Notes under the pieces: generated by a model | What the model was told of the DNA's origin: nothing | The model's input: only the letters and a program-made list of their open reading frames with translations | Databases searched by the model: none | Assembly: GCA_016867955.1 (NCBI GenBank) | Contig: VGIE01000141.1 | Span: 1-6,361 of the forward strand | DNA from: Betaproteobacteria bacterium | GTDB lineage: Bacteria > Pseudomonadota > Gammaproteobacteria > Burkholderiales > SG8-39 | Direction: 5' to 3' | Length of the DNA stretch: 6,361 nucleotides | Shown: positions 1 to 5,566 of the stretch, piece after piece | How positions within the stretch are numbered: the first letter of the stretch is position 1 | How the letters are laid out: the number at the start of each line of letters is the position of its first letter | Translations under genes and position numbers: made by a program

Positions 1-183
1 CCGATGCAAGAAATGCGCGGCGGGCCGCCACCGCTCGATGCATGTCAACGCAATGCCTCCGGCCCGGGGCAGCATGCGCAGGGTGTACCGCAGGCGGCGG
101 TGCAAGGGCGTCGTACAACCGGAGAGGTGGGGCGGGCTTGCGCCGCCAGTCGTATGCTGAGGGCACTTGGAGGAGGGCACGGC
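1..183. other. Unassigned stretch upstream of the alanine dehydrogenase remnant
   Basis: I read all six frames here and recognised no protein. Short open stretches exist but are Arg/Pro/Ala-rich, as expected from random reading of GC-rich DNA. One frame from position 2 begins with a CKKC motif and later has CKG, which could be the tail of a zinc-ribbon protein, but this is too weak to call. A GGAGGAGG ribosome-binding site at 169-176 belongs to the following gene. I saw no convincing -35/-10 pair. Confidence 0.4.
169..176 (+). promoter_or_regulatory. Ribosome-binding site of the ald remnant
   Basis: GGAGGAGG lies seven bases before the ATG at 184. It fixes the original start codon and shows that the 5' end of the gene is preserved although the rest is lost. 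Confidence 0.7.
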
Positions 184-458
184 ATGCGGATCGGGGTACC
201 CAAGGAGATCAAGACGTGCGAATACCGGGACGGACTGACGCCAGAGAGCGTGCGCGTGCCGGCGGGTGACGGGTATCGAGTCGTTGTGGAATCCGCGACC
301 GGCGCCGGCATCGGCGCATTCGACGGGGGACTATCGCGCCGCGGGGGGCCAGCGTGGTTGCGGCTGCAGCGGAAACCTTTTTCCCTGCTGAACTGGTGGT
401 GTACGTAAAGGAGCCGCAGGTCGCGGAGCGCGCGATGCTGCGCCCCGGCCAGAGCTGA
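184..458 (+). pseudogene. ald: Alanine dehydrogenase, 5' fragment with two frameshifts
   Basis: Alanine dehydrogenase interconverts L-alanine and pyruvate plus ammonia with NAD in the cytoplasm. The start MRIGVPKEIK, then EYRDGLTPESV and GAGIGAF, is the typical N-terminus of the family. An ideal ribosome-binding site (GGAGGAGG, 169-176) precedes the ATG. The frame is then lost. One extra G in the run 325-329 shifts into DYRAAG, and one extra G in the run 343-348 shifts into ASVVAAAAETFF and AELVVYVKEPQ. That last frame runs through RAMLRPGQ and meets TGA at 456-458, where the family would continue with a conserved LFTYLHLA-like stretch. Only about 90 of the usual roughly 370 residues remain, with no NAD-binding domain. 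The pyruvate-binding Arg (EYR) and Lys (VKEP) known from the family are still present, but the residue after EYR is Asp where a hydrophobic one is usual. It is not expected to be functional. NAD(P) transhydrogenase alpha shares this fold, but EYR and VKEP fit alanine dehydrogenase better. Confidence 0.85.
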
Positions 459-473
459 GCGGAAAGTCCTCCG

Positions 474-950
474 TCAGGGGAGACGAGCACGTACGATGGT
501 GCCGCAGCGCGCATCCAGCAATGCCGGCGCGTCCTCCATGCGGCCGATGGCGGCCAGGTCTCCGCCCGACTCGACGAAGCGGCAGGCCGCCTCCACTTTC
601 GGTCCCATGGACCCGGCTGCGAAGTGCGAGCGCCGGAGTTCCTCCGGCGTCGTGGCGCCGATGACTGCAGCACCGGGCGTGCCCCAGTCGCGATAGACGG
701 CATCGACGTCGGTGAGCAGCAGCAGCGCGTCGGCCCCCAGTTCGCGCGCGAGCAGGGTGGCCGCCAGATCCTTGTCGATCACGGCCTCCACTCCGCGCAT
801 CGTGCCGTCAGGCAGCGCTGTAACGGGTATGCCGCCGCCGGTGCAGACGACGATGGCGCCGGACTCGAGCAGCAGCCGGATGGCCGGCAGTTCGAGAATG
901 CGTACCTGTTCCGGCGAGGCAACGACGCGGCGCCAGCGCTTGCGAGAGCT
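474..950 (-). pseudogene. arcC: Carbamate kinase, C-terminal half only
   Basis: Carbamate kinase makes ATP and carbamate (then ammonia and CO2) from carbamoyl phosphate and ADP, as the last step of arginine deiminase-type fermentation or purine catabolism. Read leftward from about 950, one open frame gives WRRVVASPEQVRILEL, then CTGGGGIPV, RGVEAVIDKDLAATLLA, LLLLTDVDAVYRDWGTP, FAAGSMGPKVEAACRFVE and the tail CGTIVRARLP with TGA at 476-474. These are the conserved C-terminal carbamate kinase blocks in the right order, about 155 residues against roughly 310 for the family. The N-terminal half, with the first substrate-binding loops, is absent. Homology fades at about 940-950, next to the ATPase fragment on the other strand. 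The frame carries no internal stop, and an ATG at 800 could start a 108-residue piece, but that lacks half of the fold. The best reading is a 5'-truncated remnant, recently formed because its frame is still clean. Confidence 0.88.
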
Positions 951-958
951 GTGACTAA

Positions 959-1162
959 ACAGGATATTCGGGACGCATGGGCTTGTACGAATTGCTGGTG
1001 GCAGACGGCAGGATCAAGCGGCTTGTGCAGTCGAAGGCGCCGATGACCGAACTGAAGGCGGCCGCGACGGCAGTGGGGATGCGCACGCTCAAGCAGGACG
1101 GCAACGAGCGGGTGCTGCTGGGGCCGACCGACATGCACCAGGTCCGCGCGGTCTGCGGTTAG
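959..1162 (+). pseudogene. GspE/PulE-type secretion or pilus ATPase, C-terminal fragment
   Basis: The frame from 959 gives TGYSGRMGLYELL, then APMTELKAAATAVGMRTLKQ and TDMHQVRAVCG, ending in TAG at 1160-1162. This is the extreme C-terminus of the type II secretion/type IV pilus assembly ATPase family (GspE, PilB, PulE). These hexameric cytoplasmic motors power pilus or pseudopilus assembly. TGYxGRxGxYE directly follows the tetracysteine zinc-binding region in full-length members. Only 67 of about 560-600 residues are left, and the Walker A, Walker B and zinc-binding parts are absent. An in-frame TAA at 956-958 stands directly before the homology, so the fragment is cut exactly there. An ATG at 977 could start a 61-residue peptide, but without the nucleotide-binding core it has no expected ATPase function. 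I cannot tell whether the parent was a T2SS, T4P or stand-alone PulE-like protein. Confidence 0.82.
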
Positions 1163-1182
1163 CCCGACGACGGCGGGCCCGG

Positions 1183-1199
1183 GGGCGGGAATGCCGCCC
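1183..1199. terminator. Weak hairpin between convergent genes
   Basis: GGGCGG (1183-1188) and CCGCCC (1194-1199) form a 6-bp GC stem with a five-base loop. It sits between the stop of the ATPase fragment (1162) and the stop of the stress-protein gene (1220), a natural place for a two-way terminator. There is no T run on either side, so an intrinsic terminator is only possible, and the GC-rich setting makes such stems common by chance. Confidence 0.25.
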
Positions 1200-1219
1200 G
1201 CGACGACCCGGGGTGACCT

Positions 1220-2050
1220 TCAGTGCGAGAGCAGCACCGGAACCGTCATCGAGGTGATGATGGTGCGCGTGGCGCCGCCCATGATGAGCTCGCGCATCCG
1301 GGAGTGGCCATAGGCGCCCATCACGATAAGGTCCGAGTTGAAGTCAGCGGCACGCGACAGCAATTCGTTGCCGACGTCGATGTCGTTCCCATGGTCGATC
1401 ACGGCTTCCGCGCGCACGCCGTGGCGGGCGAGAAACAGGGAAATATCCGCAGCCGGGACTGCGCCGTGGTCCGACTCTTCCGGATTGATGGCAATGACCT
1501 TGACTTCATTGGCATCGCGCAGCATGGGTAATGCGTCGGTGAGTGCGCGGGTGGCCTCGCGCGTTGCGTTCCAGGCGACCAGTACCCGTTCGCCCGTGGA
1601 CTTGAAACTGTCCGCGAAAGGAATCATGAGGACCGGCCGCCCGCATGCGAGCACCACGCGCTCGGCGAAGTCATCCTCGACCCCGCCTTCGTCGGCGGCA
1701 TTGGGCTGGCTGAGGACGATCAGGTCGGCGTAGCGCGCATGCAGCGTGACGGCGTCAACGGCATCGGCTTCGCTGGCGCGCCATTCCGTCTTCGAAAGGC
1801 CGGCCGAGCCAGTCGCGTTGTCGAACAACTGCTTGGCGCGCCTGGACTGTTCCGCAAAGGAGCGCTGTTGCGCTTCGATCAGCACAGCGCCCGCCTCGGC
1901 GGCGGCGTAGGTCGGCAGGCGCAGCGCGGTCAGGGCATTGAGACCGACCAGATGCGCGTCAAAACGGCGCGCCATGCGGGTGGCGACGTCCAAACGGGCA
2001 GCGCAGCGCTTGCCGTTGTCGACATGCACGAGAATCGTCTTGTAGCTCAT
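1220..2050 (-). CDS. Tandem-domain universal stress protein (UspA family)
   Basis: A 276-residue cytoplasmic protein with two Usp domains (about residues 1-145 and 155-276), the usual size of tandem Usp proteins. Domain 1 opens with KTILVHVD and contains YADLIVLSQPN and GRPVLMIPF. Domain 2 opens with RVLVAWNATREATRAL and ends with DLIVMGAYGHSRMRELIMGG followed by ATRTI (about 240-264) and VPVLLSH. The GxxG and distal GG-A-T match the nucleotide-binding loop of ATP-binding Usp proteins, in the GGxTRT variant. Domain 1 lacks this loop, as is common. Such proteins help cells survive stress, starvation or oxygen limitation, but their molecular activity is often unknown. The ATG at 2050 follows an AGGGGAAGGA ribosome-binding site at 2058-2067. 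The gene stands alone, 388 bases from the next gene upstream. An FNR/ANR-type site at 2234-2247 suggests induction at low oxygen. Confidence 0.93.
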   Translation of the reverse strand: MSYKTILVHVDNGKRCAARLDVATRMARRFDAHLVGLNALTALRLPTYAAAEAGAVLIEAQQRSFAEQSRRAKQLFDNATGSAGLSKTEWRASEADAVDAVTLHARYADLIVLSQPNAADEGGVEDDFAERVVLACGRPVLMIPFADSFKSTGERVLVAWNATREATRALTDALPMLRDANEVKVIAINPEESDHGAVPAADISLFLARHGVRAEAVIDHGNDIDVGNELLSRAADFNSDLIVMGAYGHSRMRELIMGGATRTIITSMTVPVLLSH

Positions 2051-2132
2051 AGGGTTGTCCTTCCCCTCTGTGGTTCAAGCGTGTCTAACAATGCGAGGGA
2101 AGATCCCCTCCTCATTTCGCCGATTCAGGGCA

Positions 2133-2153
2133 CCCGGCGGCGATGCTGCCGGG
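2133..2153. repeat. Second inverted repeat in the stress-protein leader
   Basis: CCCGGCGGC (2133-2141) and GCTGCCGGG (2145-2153) pair around the three-base loop GAT. One position is a G-T pair when read on the plus strand and becomes an A-C mismatch in the minus-strand transcript. In the expected stress-gene leader it therefore forms an eight-pair stem with one internal mismatch. No T run follows in either direction. Its role is unknown. Confidence 0.3.
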
Positions 2154-2163
2154 CATTCCGGCC

Positions 2164-2186
2164 TTGCCCGATGGCGCCATCGGCAA
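2164..2186. repeat. Inverted repeat in the stress-protein leader
   Basis: CCGATGGCGCCATCGG (2168-2183) is a perfect 16-base palindrome. Allowing one bulged base at 2167, the arms extend to TTGC and GCAA, giving about ten pairs per side around a GCGC loop. It lies between the FNR-type site and the start codon, so it may be a DNA operator or a leader-RNA hairpin. There is no T run, so it does not look like an intrinsic terminator. Confidence 0.45.
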
Positions 2187-2233
2187 CCCTACTTACTTCG
2201 CAGCATCTTTGCACAGTCGAGCGGCGGTGCCGT

Positions 2234-2247
2234 TTGACCTGTGTCAA
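2234..2247 (-). promoter_or_regulatory. FNR/ANR-type binding site upstream of the stress-protein gene
   Basis: TTGAC-N4-GTCAA is a perfect palindrome in its arms and fits the FNR/ANR/FixK pattern TTGA-N6-TCAA (FNR consensus TTGAT-N4-ATCAA). It is the only such match I found in the window. If FNR bound in the common -41.5 position, transcription towards the stress gene would start near 2199. A poor -10-like AAAGAT lies at 2205-2210 on the minus strand, close to where it should be. The leader would then be about 150 bases. Usp genes under FNR/ANR control are known in proteobacteria, so site and gene support each other. The long distance to the start codon is the main weakness. Confidence 0.6.
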
Positions 2248-2354
2248 GCCGGCCGCGATAGGGCGTCGGGCCTGCGGGCCGTACCGGGTGCCAGCGCGTG
2301 GTACCGGCGCCGCCGAAAGGCCCGGTCTCGCTCTTGCTCGATGATATCAATCAT
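2244..2354 (-). CDS. Doubtful 36-residue small reading frame
   Basis: An ATG at 2354 opens a frame starting MIDIIEQERDRAFRRRR and ending at TGA (2246-2244), inside the FNR-type site. A weak AGGA lies five bases before the ATG. The peptide is Arg-rich and resembles no family I know. It lies downstream of the FAD-enzyme gene on the same strand. Codon choice in GC-rich intergenic DNA produces such frames by chance, so I list it only as a candidate. Confidence 0.12.
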   Translation of the reverse strand: MIDIIEQERDRAFRRRRYHALAPGTARRPDALSRPA

Positions 2355-2438
2355 TCGATCCTGACAATGGCCGCAACAGGGATCAACCAGAAATGATGAT
2401 AACAGGCATGTTGTGGCCGCGTTTCCGACTGCCTCGAC

Positions 2439-3839
2439 TCAATCCGGCATAAAGACCTTGCCCGGGTTCATGAGGTCGCCAGGGTCCAGCAGGCGCTTGA
2501 CCTCGCGCATCAAGTCGACCGCCTCGCCGAGTTCTGCGCGCAGATACTGCCGCTTGCCCAGGCCGATGCCATGTTCCCCGGTGCAACTGCCCTCCATGAC
2601 GAGGGCACGCTCGACCAGCCTGCGGTTGAAGGCATGTGCCCGCGCCATGTCCTTCGGATCCTCGGGATCCAGCAGCACCACGCAATGGAAATTGCCGTCG
2701 CCGACATGCCCGAAGATCGGGATGGTCGCACCGTGCGCGGCCACGTCCCCCTGGGTGGCGACGATGCATTCGGTGAGGCGCGACAGCGGCACGCACACGT
2801 CGGTGGCCATGGCGCGGCTGCCCGGGCGCAGTTGCAGGCAGGCAAAGTAGGCGTCGTGCCGCGCCTGCCAGAGCTGGTTGCGCTCCTCGGTGTGGCTGGC
2901 CCACTGGAAGCCGGAGCCGCTGTTCGTCGCGGCGATGGCCTGCACCAGTTCGGCTTGTTCCTTCACGCCCTCCGCGGTGCCATGGAACTCGAAGAACAGG
3001 TGCGGTTCTTCCGGGTGGCTGGACTTCGAATATGCGTTGATGGCGCGGATGGTGGTCTGGCAGAGGAATTCGCTGCGCGCGATCGGTATGCCCGACTGTA
3101 TGGACTGGATCACGGTGTTGACCGCGTCGGCCATGGTCGGGAAACGGCAGACAGCAGCCGACATGGCTTCCTGCATGGCATGCAGCCGCACGGTGACTTC
3201 GGTAATGACGCCGAGGGTCCCCTCGCTGCCGACAAAGAGCCGCGTCAGGTCATAGCCCGCGGAAGATTTTCTCGCGCGCCGTGCGGTGCGGATGATGCGG
3301 CCGTCGGCCAGCACCACGGTCAGCGCCAGCACGTTCTCGCGCATGGTGCCGTAACGGACGGCATTGGTGCCCGAGGCTCGCGTCGCCGCCATCCCGCCCA
3401 GCGTGGCATCGGCGCCCGGGTCGATCGGGAAGAACAGCCCGGTATGGCGGATCGCCTCGTTCAGTTGCCTGCGCGTCACGCCGGCCTCGACCGAGGCGTC
3501 GAGGTCGGCCTCATGCACGGCGAGCACCCTGTTCATGCGGCTCATGTCTAGGCTGAGGCCGCCGCGTACGGCCAGCACCTGGCCCTCGACCGAGGTGCCT
3601 GCCCCGAAAGGGATGAGCGGCATGCCGTGCCTGCGGCAGATATTGACGATGTCGCGAACCTCCTCGGTGCTGCGCGGGAACGCGACGGCCTCGGGCGCGG
3701 CGGGGGCAAGCGAAGACTCATCCTTGCCATGGTGCTCGCGCGCGCCCTTGTTGGTGCTCAGGCGTTCGCCCAGAAGCGCGCGCAATTCGCCGATTGCGGT
3801 CGCTACTGCGGATGCGTGCAGGTCCTGCCGCTGGTTCAT
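2439..3839 (-). CDS. FAD-linked D-lactate dehydrogenase (cytochrome)-type oxidoreductase
   Basis: A 466-residue flavoprotein of the GlcD/DLD family, expected to oxidise a D-2-hydroxyacid (D-lactate most likely, glycolate or D-2-hydroxyglutarate possible) and pass electrons to quinone or cytochrome. The PCMH-type FAD domain spans about residues 50-225, with PFGAGTSVEGQ (77-87), PIDPGADATLGGMAATRASG (138-157) and GSEGTLGVITE (204-214). The C-terminal substrate domain has ATDVCVP (345-351), the metal-binding GHVGDGNFH (377-385), TGEHGIGLGKR (420-430) and the end LDPGDLMNPGKVF. Length and motifs are complete. I chose the ATG at 3839 because AGGAG lies seven bases before it and homology begins there. 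A longer frame to 4058 would run into pgi. There is no signal peptide, so it is probably cytoplasmic or peripheral at the membrane. It follows pgi after 101 bases and has its own likely promoter. The family is certain; the substrate is inferred. Confidence 0.93.
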   Translation of the reverse strand: MNQRQDLHASAVATAIGELRALLGERLSTNKGAREHHGKDESSLAPAAPEAVAFPRSTEEVRDIVNICRRHGMPLIPFGAGTSVEGQVLAVRGGLSLDMSRMNRVLAVHEADLDASVEAGVTRRQLNEAIRHTGLFFPIDPGADATLGGMAATRASGTNAVRYGTMRENVLALTVVLADGRIIRTARRARKSSAGYDLTRLFVGSEGTLGVITEVTVRLHAMQEAMSAAVCRFPTMADAVNTVIQSIQSGIPIARSEFLCQTTIRAINAYSKSSHPEEPHLFFEFHGTAEGVKEQAELVQAIAATNSGSGFQWASHTEERNQLWQARHDAYFACLQLRPGSRAMATDVCVPLSRLTECIVATQGDVAAHGATIPIFGHVGDGNFHCVVLLDPEDPKDMARAHAFNRRLVERALVMEGSCTGEHGIGLGKRQYLRAELGEAVDLMREVKRLLDPGDLMNPGKVFMPD

Positions 3840-3846
3840 GTTCAGG

Positions 3847-3851
3847 CTCCT
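3847..3851 (-). promoter_or_regulatory. Ribosome-binding site of the FAD-enzyme gene
   Basis: AGGAG on the minus strand, seven bases before the ATG at 3839, decides the start codon. It overlaps the left arm of the inverted repeat 3849-3873. Confidence 0.7.
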
Positions 3852-3873
3852 GAGGGTCGGTGCGGACCTCAGG
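3849..3873. repeat. Inverted repeat over the FAD-enzyme transcription start (possible operator)
   Basis: CCTGAGG (3849-3855) and CCTCAGG (3867-3873) are perfect seven-base inverted arms, 11 bases apart. One arm overlaps the -10 element and the other overlaps the ribosome-binding site, with the predicted start between them. This is a fitting place for a repressor dimer. In a read-through transcript from pgi, the same arms could pair and partly cover the ribosome-binding site. I do not recognise the half-site as belonging to a named regulator. Confidence 0.4.
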
Positions 3874-3899
3874 ATATGCGTGGCCCTGTATCCCGTCAA
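3871..3899 (-). promoter_or_regulatory. Sigma-70-type promoter of the FAD-enzyme gene
   Basis: On the minus strand, TTGACG (3899-3894) and TATCCT (3876-3871) are separated by exactly 17 bases. The -35 matches the consensus at five of six positions and the -10 at four of six. Transcription would start near 3864, giving a leader of about 25 bases that contains the AGGAG site. It lies wholly in the gap between pgi and the FAD-enzyme gene, so the latter can be expressed apart from pgi. Confidence 0.6.
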
Positions 3900-3940
3900 C
3901 GAGCGGCGTGTCTCCGGGCGGGTACCGACATGCGCCCGGA

Positions 3941-5509
3941 TCAGCCCGTCGCTCGGTCCAGTCGTTTCAGCAATGCGACCGTGGAGGCGTCCGGCGCGGC
4001 TGCGCCCGGACCGCCTTCTAGCGACCGCGCGACCCCCTTGCCGAACTCGACGCCCCACTGGTCGAATGGATTGATGTTGAGCAGGGCTGCTTCGGCCGTG
4101 ACCTTGTGCTCGTAGAGCGCGAGTAGCTGTCCGAGGGTCCGCGGCGCAAGCCGGTCGAGCAGCAAGGTGCTGGAGGGCCGGTTGCCCGGCAGCACGCGAT
4201 GGGGTTCGGCCGCTGCCGCCCCGGTCATCAGCGCGGAGCCCTGCGCCAGCGCGTTGGTCACCAGCAGGCGGTGCGCGGCGGCATCGCCATCGCTGGCGAT
4301 CGGGACGATGAAGTCGGCGGGCACCAACCGCGTTCCCTGATGAAGCAGTTGGTGAAAGGCGTGCTGGCTGAGGGTGCCGGTGGCGCCCCAGATGACCGGA
4401 GCGGTGGGGTAGTCGACGGCGTGGCCCTCGCGATCCACGCGCTTGCCGTTGGATTCCATGTGCAACTGCTGCACCCAGGCCGGAAATTCGCGCAGGTCCT
4501 CCGCATACGGCAGCACCGCGTGGGTCTGCGCGCCGAAGAATGCCGAGTACCAGACCGACAGGAGAGCCATGATCAACGGCATGTTGCGTTCGGGCGGGGC
4601 CTCGCGGAAATGCGCATCCATGTCGCGCGCGCCAGACAGCAGGGCGTCAAATTGCACGGGACCCGCCGCGATCACCGCGGGCAGGCCGACCGAGGACCAC
4701 AGCGAGAAACGTCCGCCGACCCAGTCCCAGAAGGGAAACACGCGCTCGGTGGATACCCCCCAGGCCTGCGCATTCTCCGTATTGGCTGTGACAGCGGCGA
4801 AGTGGGATGACAGTTCCGGCGCATCGCCGAGGGCGGCCGCCAGCCAGGCGCGCGCCCGGCGCGCATTGCTAAGCGTTTCGACAGTGGTAAAGGTCTTCGA
4901 CGCGACAATGAACAACGTGCTCGCGGGCTCAAGTCCGCCGAGCGCCGCTTCAAGGTCGTACGGATCGGCATTGGCGACGAAACGCAGCTTCAGTCCGCTG
5001 TTCGATTCGCGCCGCATCGCGCCGGCGAGCAGGCGCGGTCCGAGGTCGGACCCGCCGACGCCGAGATTGACGACGTTGCCGATGGGCTGGCCGGTCGCAC
5101 CACGGACGCGGCCGGCGCGCAAGGACTCTGCGAAGGCGTATGTGCGCTCGCGCGCCGAGCGCACGGCGGGCATCACGTCCGTGCCGCGGGGGGGGAAGCG
5201 CTGCTCGTCGGTGCGCAGCGCCACGTGCAACGCCGGACGTCCCTCGCTGCCGTTGACGGGGTCGCCTGCAGTCATGCGCTCGATATCCGCAGCCACGCCG
5301 GCCTGGAGCGCCAGCGCAAACAGCAGGCCCAGGGTCTTGTCGTTGGCGAGGTGACGCGAATAGTCAAGGTAAAGCGCACCCGCTTCAACACTGTAGCGCC
5401 GCGCACGGGCGGGATCTGCGGCGAACAAATCACGCATCTGCGTATGCGCGATCTCGCGCTGATGCGCGGCAAGGTCGCGCCAGGCCGGGCTATCAGTCAG
5501 TGCCGACAT
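3941..5509 (-). CDS. pgi: Glucose-6-phosphate isomerase
   Basis: A cytoplasmic enzyme of 522 residues that interconverts glucose-6-phosphate and fructose-6-phosphate in glycolysis and gluconeogenesis. It is somewhat shorter than the 549-residue E. coli protein but has all key blocks: VNLGVGGSDLGP (147-158), SKTFTT (204-209), the signature DWVGGRFSLWSSVG (262-275), MESNGKRV (351-358) with catalytic Glu352, SQHAFHQLLHQGTR (381-394) with the ring-opening His383, and FDQWGVEFGK (482-491) ending in the conserved Lys491. I chose the ATG at 5509 because the family begins with the SPAWRDL-like stretch a few residues later; GAG lies six bases before it and AGGAA further upstream. A GTG at 5560 would add 17 residues without family support. 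An eight-G run at 5188-5195 sits inside the gene without breaking the frame. It starts 57 bases after the glycosyltransferase stop on the same strand, so the two may be co-transcribed. Confidence 0.97.
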   Translation of the reverse strand: MSALTDSPAWRDLAAHQREIAHTQMRDLFAADPARARRYSVEAGALYLDYSRHLANDKTLGLLFALALQAGVAADIERMTAGDPVNGSEGRPALHVALRTDEQRFPPRGTDVMPAVRSARERTYAFAESLRAGRVRGATGQPIGNVVNLGVGGSDLGPRLLAGAMRRESNSGLKLRFVANADPYDLEAALGGLEPASTLFIVASKTFTTVETLSNARRARAWLAAALGDAPELSSHFAAVTANTENAQAWGVSTERVFPFWDWVGGRFSLWSSVGLPAVIAAGPVQFDALLSGARDMDAHFREAPPERNMPLIMALLSVWYSAFFGAQTHAVLPYAEDLREFPAWVQQLHMESNGKRVDREGHAVDYPTAPVIWGATGTLSQHAFHQLLHQGTRLVPADFIVPIASDGDAAAHRLLVTNALAQGSALMTGAAAAEPHRVLPGNRPSSTLLLDRLAPRTLGQLLALYEHKVTAEAALLNINPFDQWGVEFGKGVARSLEGGPGAAAPDASTVALLKRLDRATG

Positions 5510-5566
5510 CCGTGGCTCGCGTTCCTGCGGCTTCCAGTGGACGCCCTTGCATTCCCGCACGCCTGC

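Larger units (their letters stand above)
2051..2438. other. Long intergenic region upstream of the stress-protein gene
   Basis: This stretch of 388 bases separates the stress-protein start from the stop of the FAD-enzyme gene. It contains the stress-protein ribosome-binding site, two inverted repeats (2133-2153 and 2164-2186), an FNR-type palindrome (2234-2247) and a doubtful 36-codon frame (2244-2354, minus). I found no terminator with a T run after the FAD-enzyme stop at 2439, and no RNA gene. Confidence 0.6.

Noticed and set aside
474..800. A functional 108-residue protein starting at the ATG at 800
   Set aside because: This Met is internal to the carbamate kinase homology, which continues upstream in frame to about 950. 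The piece is a remnant, not a separate gene.
1739..2344. Plus-strand frame running out of the stress-protein gene into the intergenic region
   Set aside because: Most of it lies opposite the stress-protein gene, and the rest resembles no protein and has no ribosome-binding site.
2571..3551. Long plus-strand frame (326 codons) opposite the FAD-enzyme gene
   Set aside because: It is a His/Arg/Gly-rich shadow of a well-supported gene in GC-rich DNA and contains no recognisable domain.
3840..4058. N-terminal extension of the FAD-enzyme frame up to 4058
   Set aside because: It would overlap pgi by more than 100 bases, is Arg-rich without family resemblance, and a good ribosome-binding site serves the ATG at 3839.
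5188..5195. Eight-G run as a possible frameshift in pgi
   Set aside because: The pgi frame reads RFPPRGTDVMP across the run and remains homologous on both sides.
4443..5354. Long plus-strand frame (303 codons) opposite pgi
   Set aside because: It is low-complexity Ser/Arg/Pro/Ala composition typical of antisense reading, while pgi on the other strand has every expected motif.
5510..5560. Upstream GTG start for pgi at 5560
   Set aside because: The 17 added residues do not resemble the family, and the start at 5509 fits the usual Pgi N-terminus.
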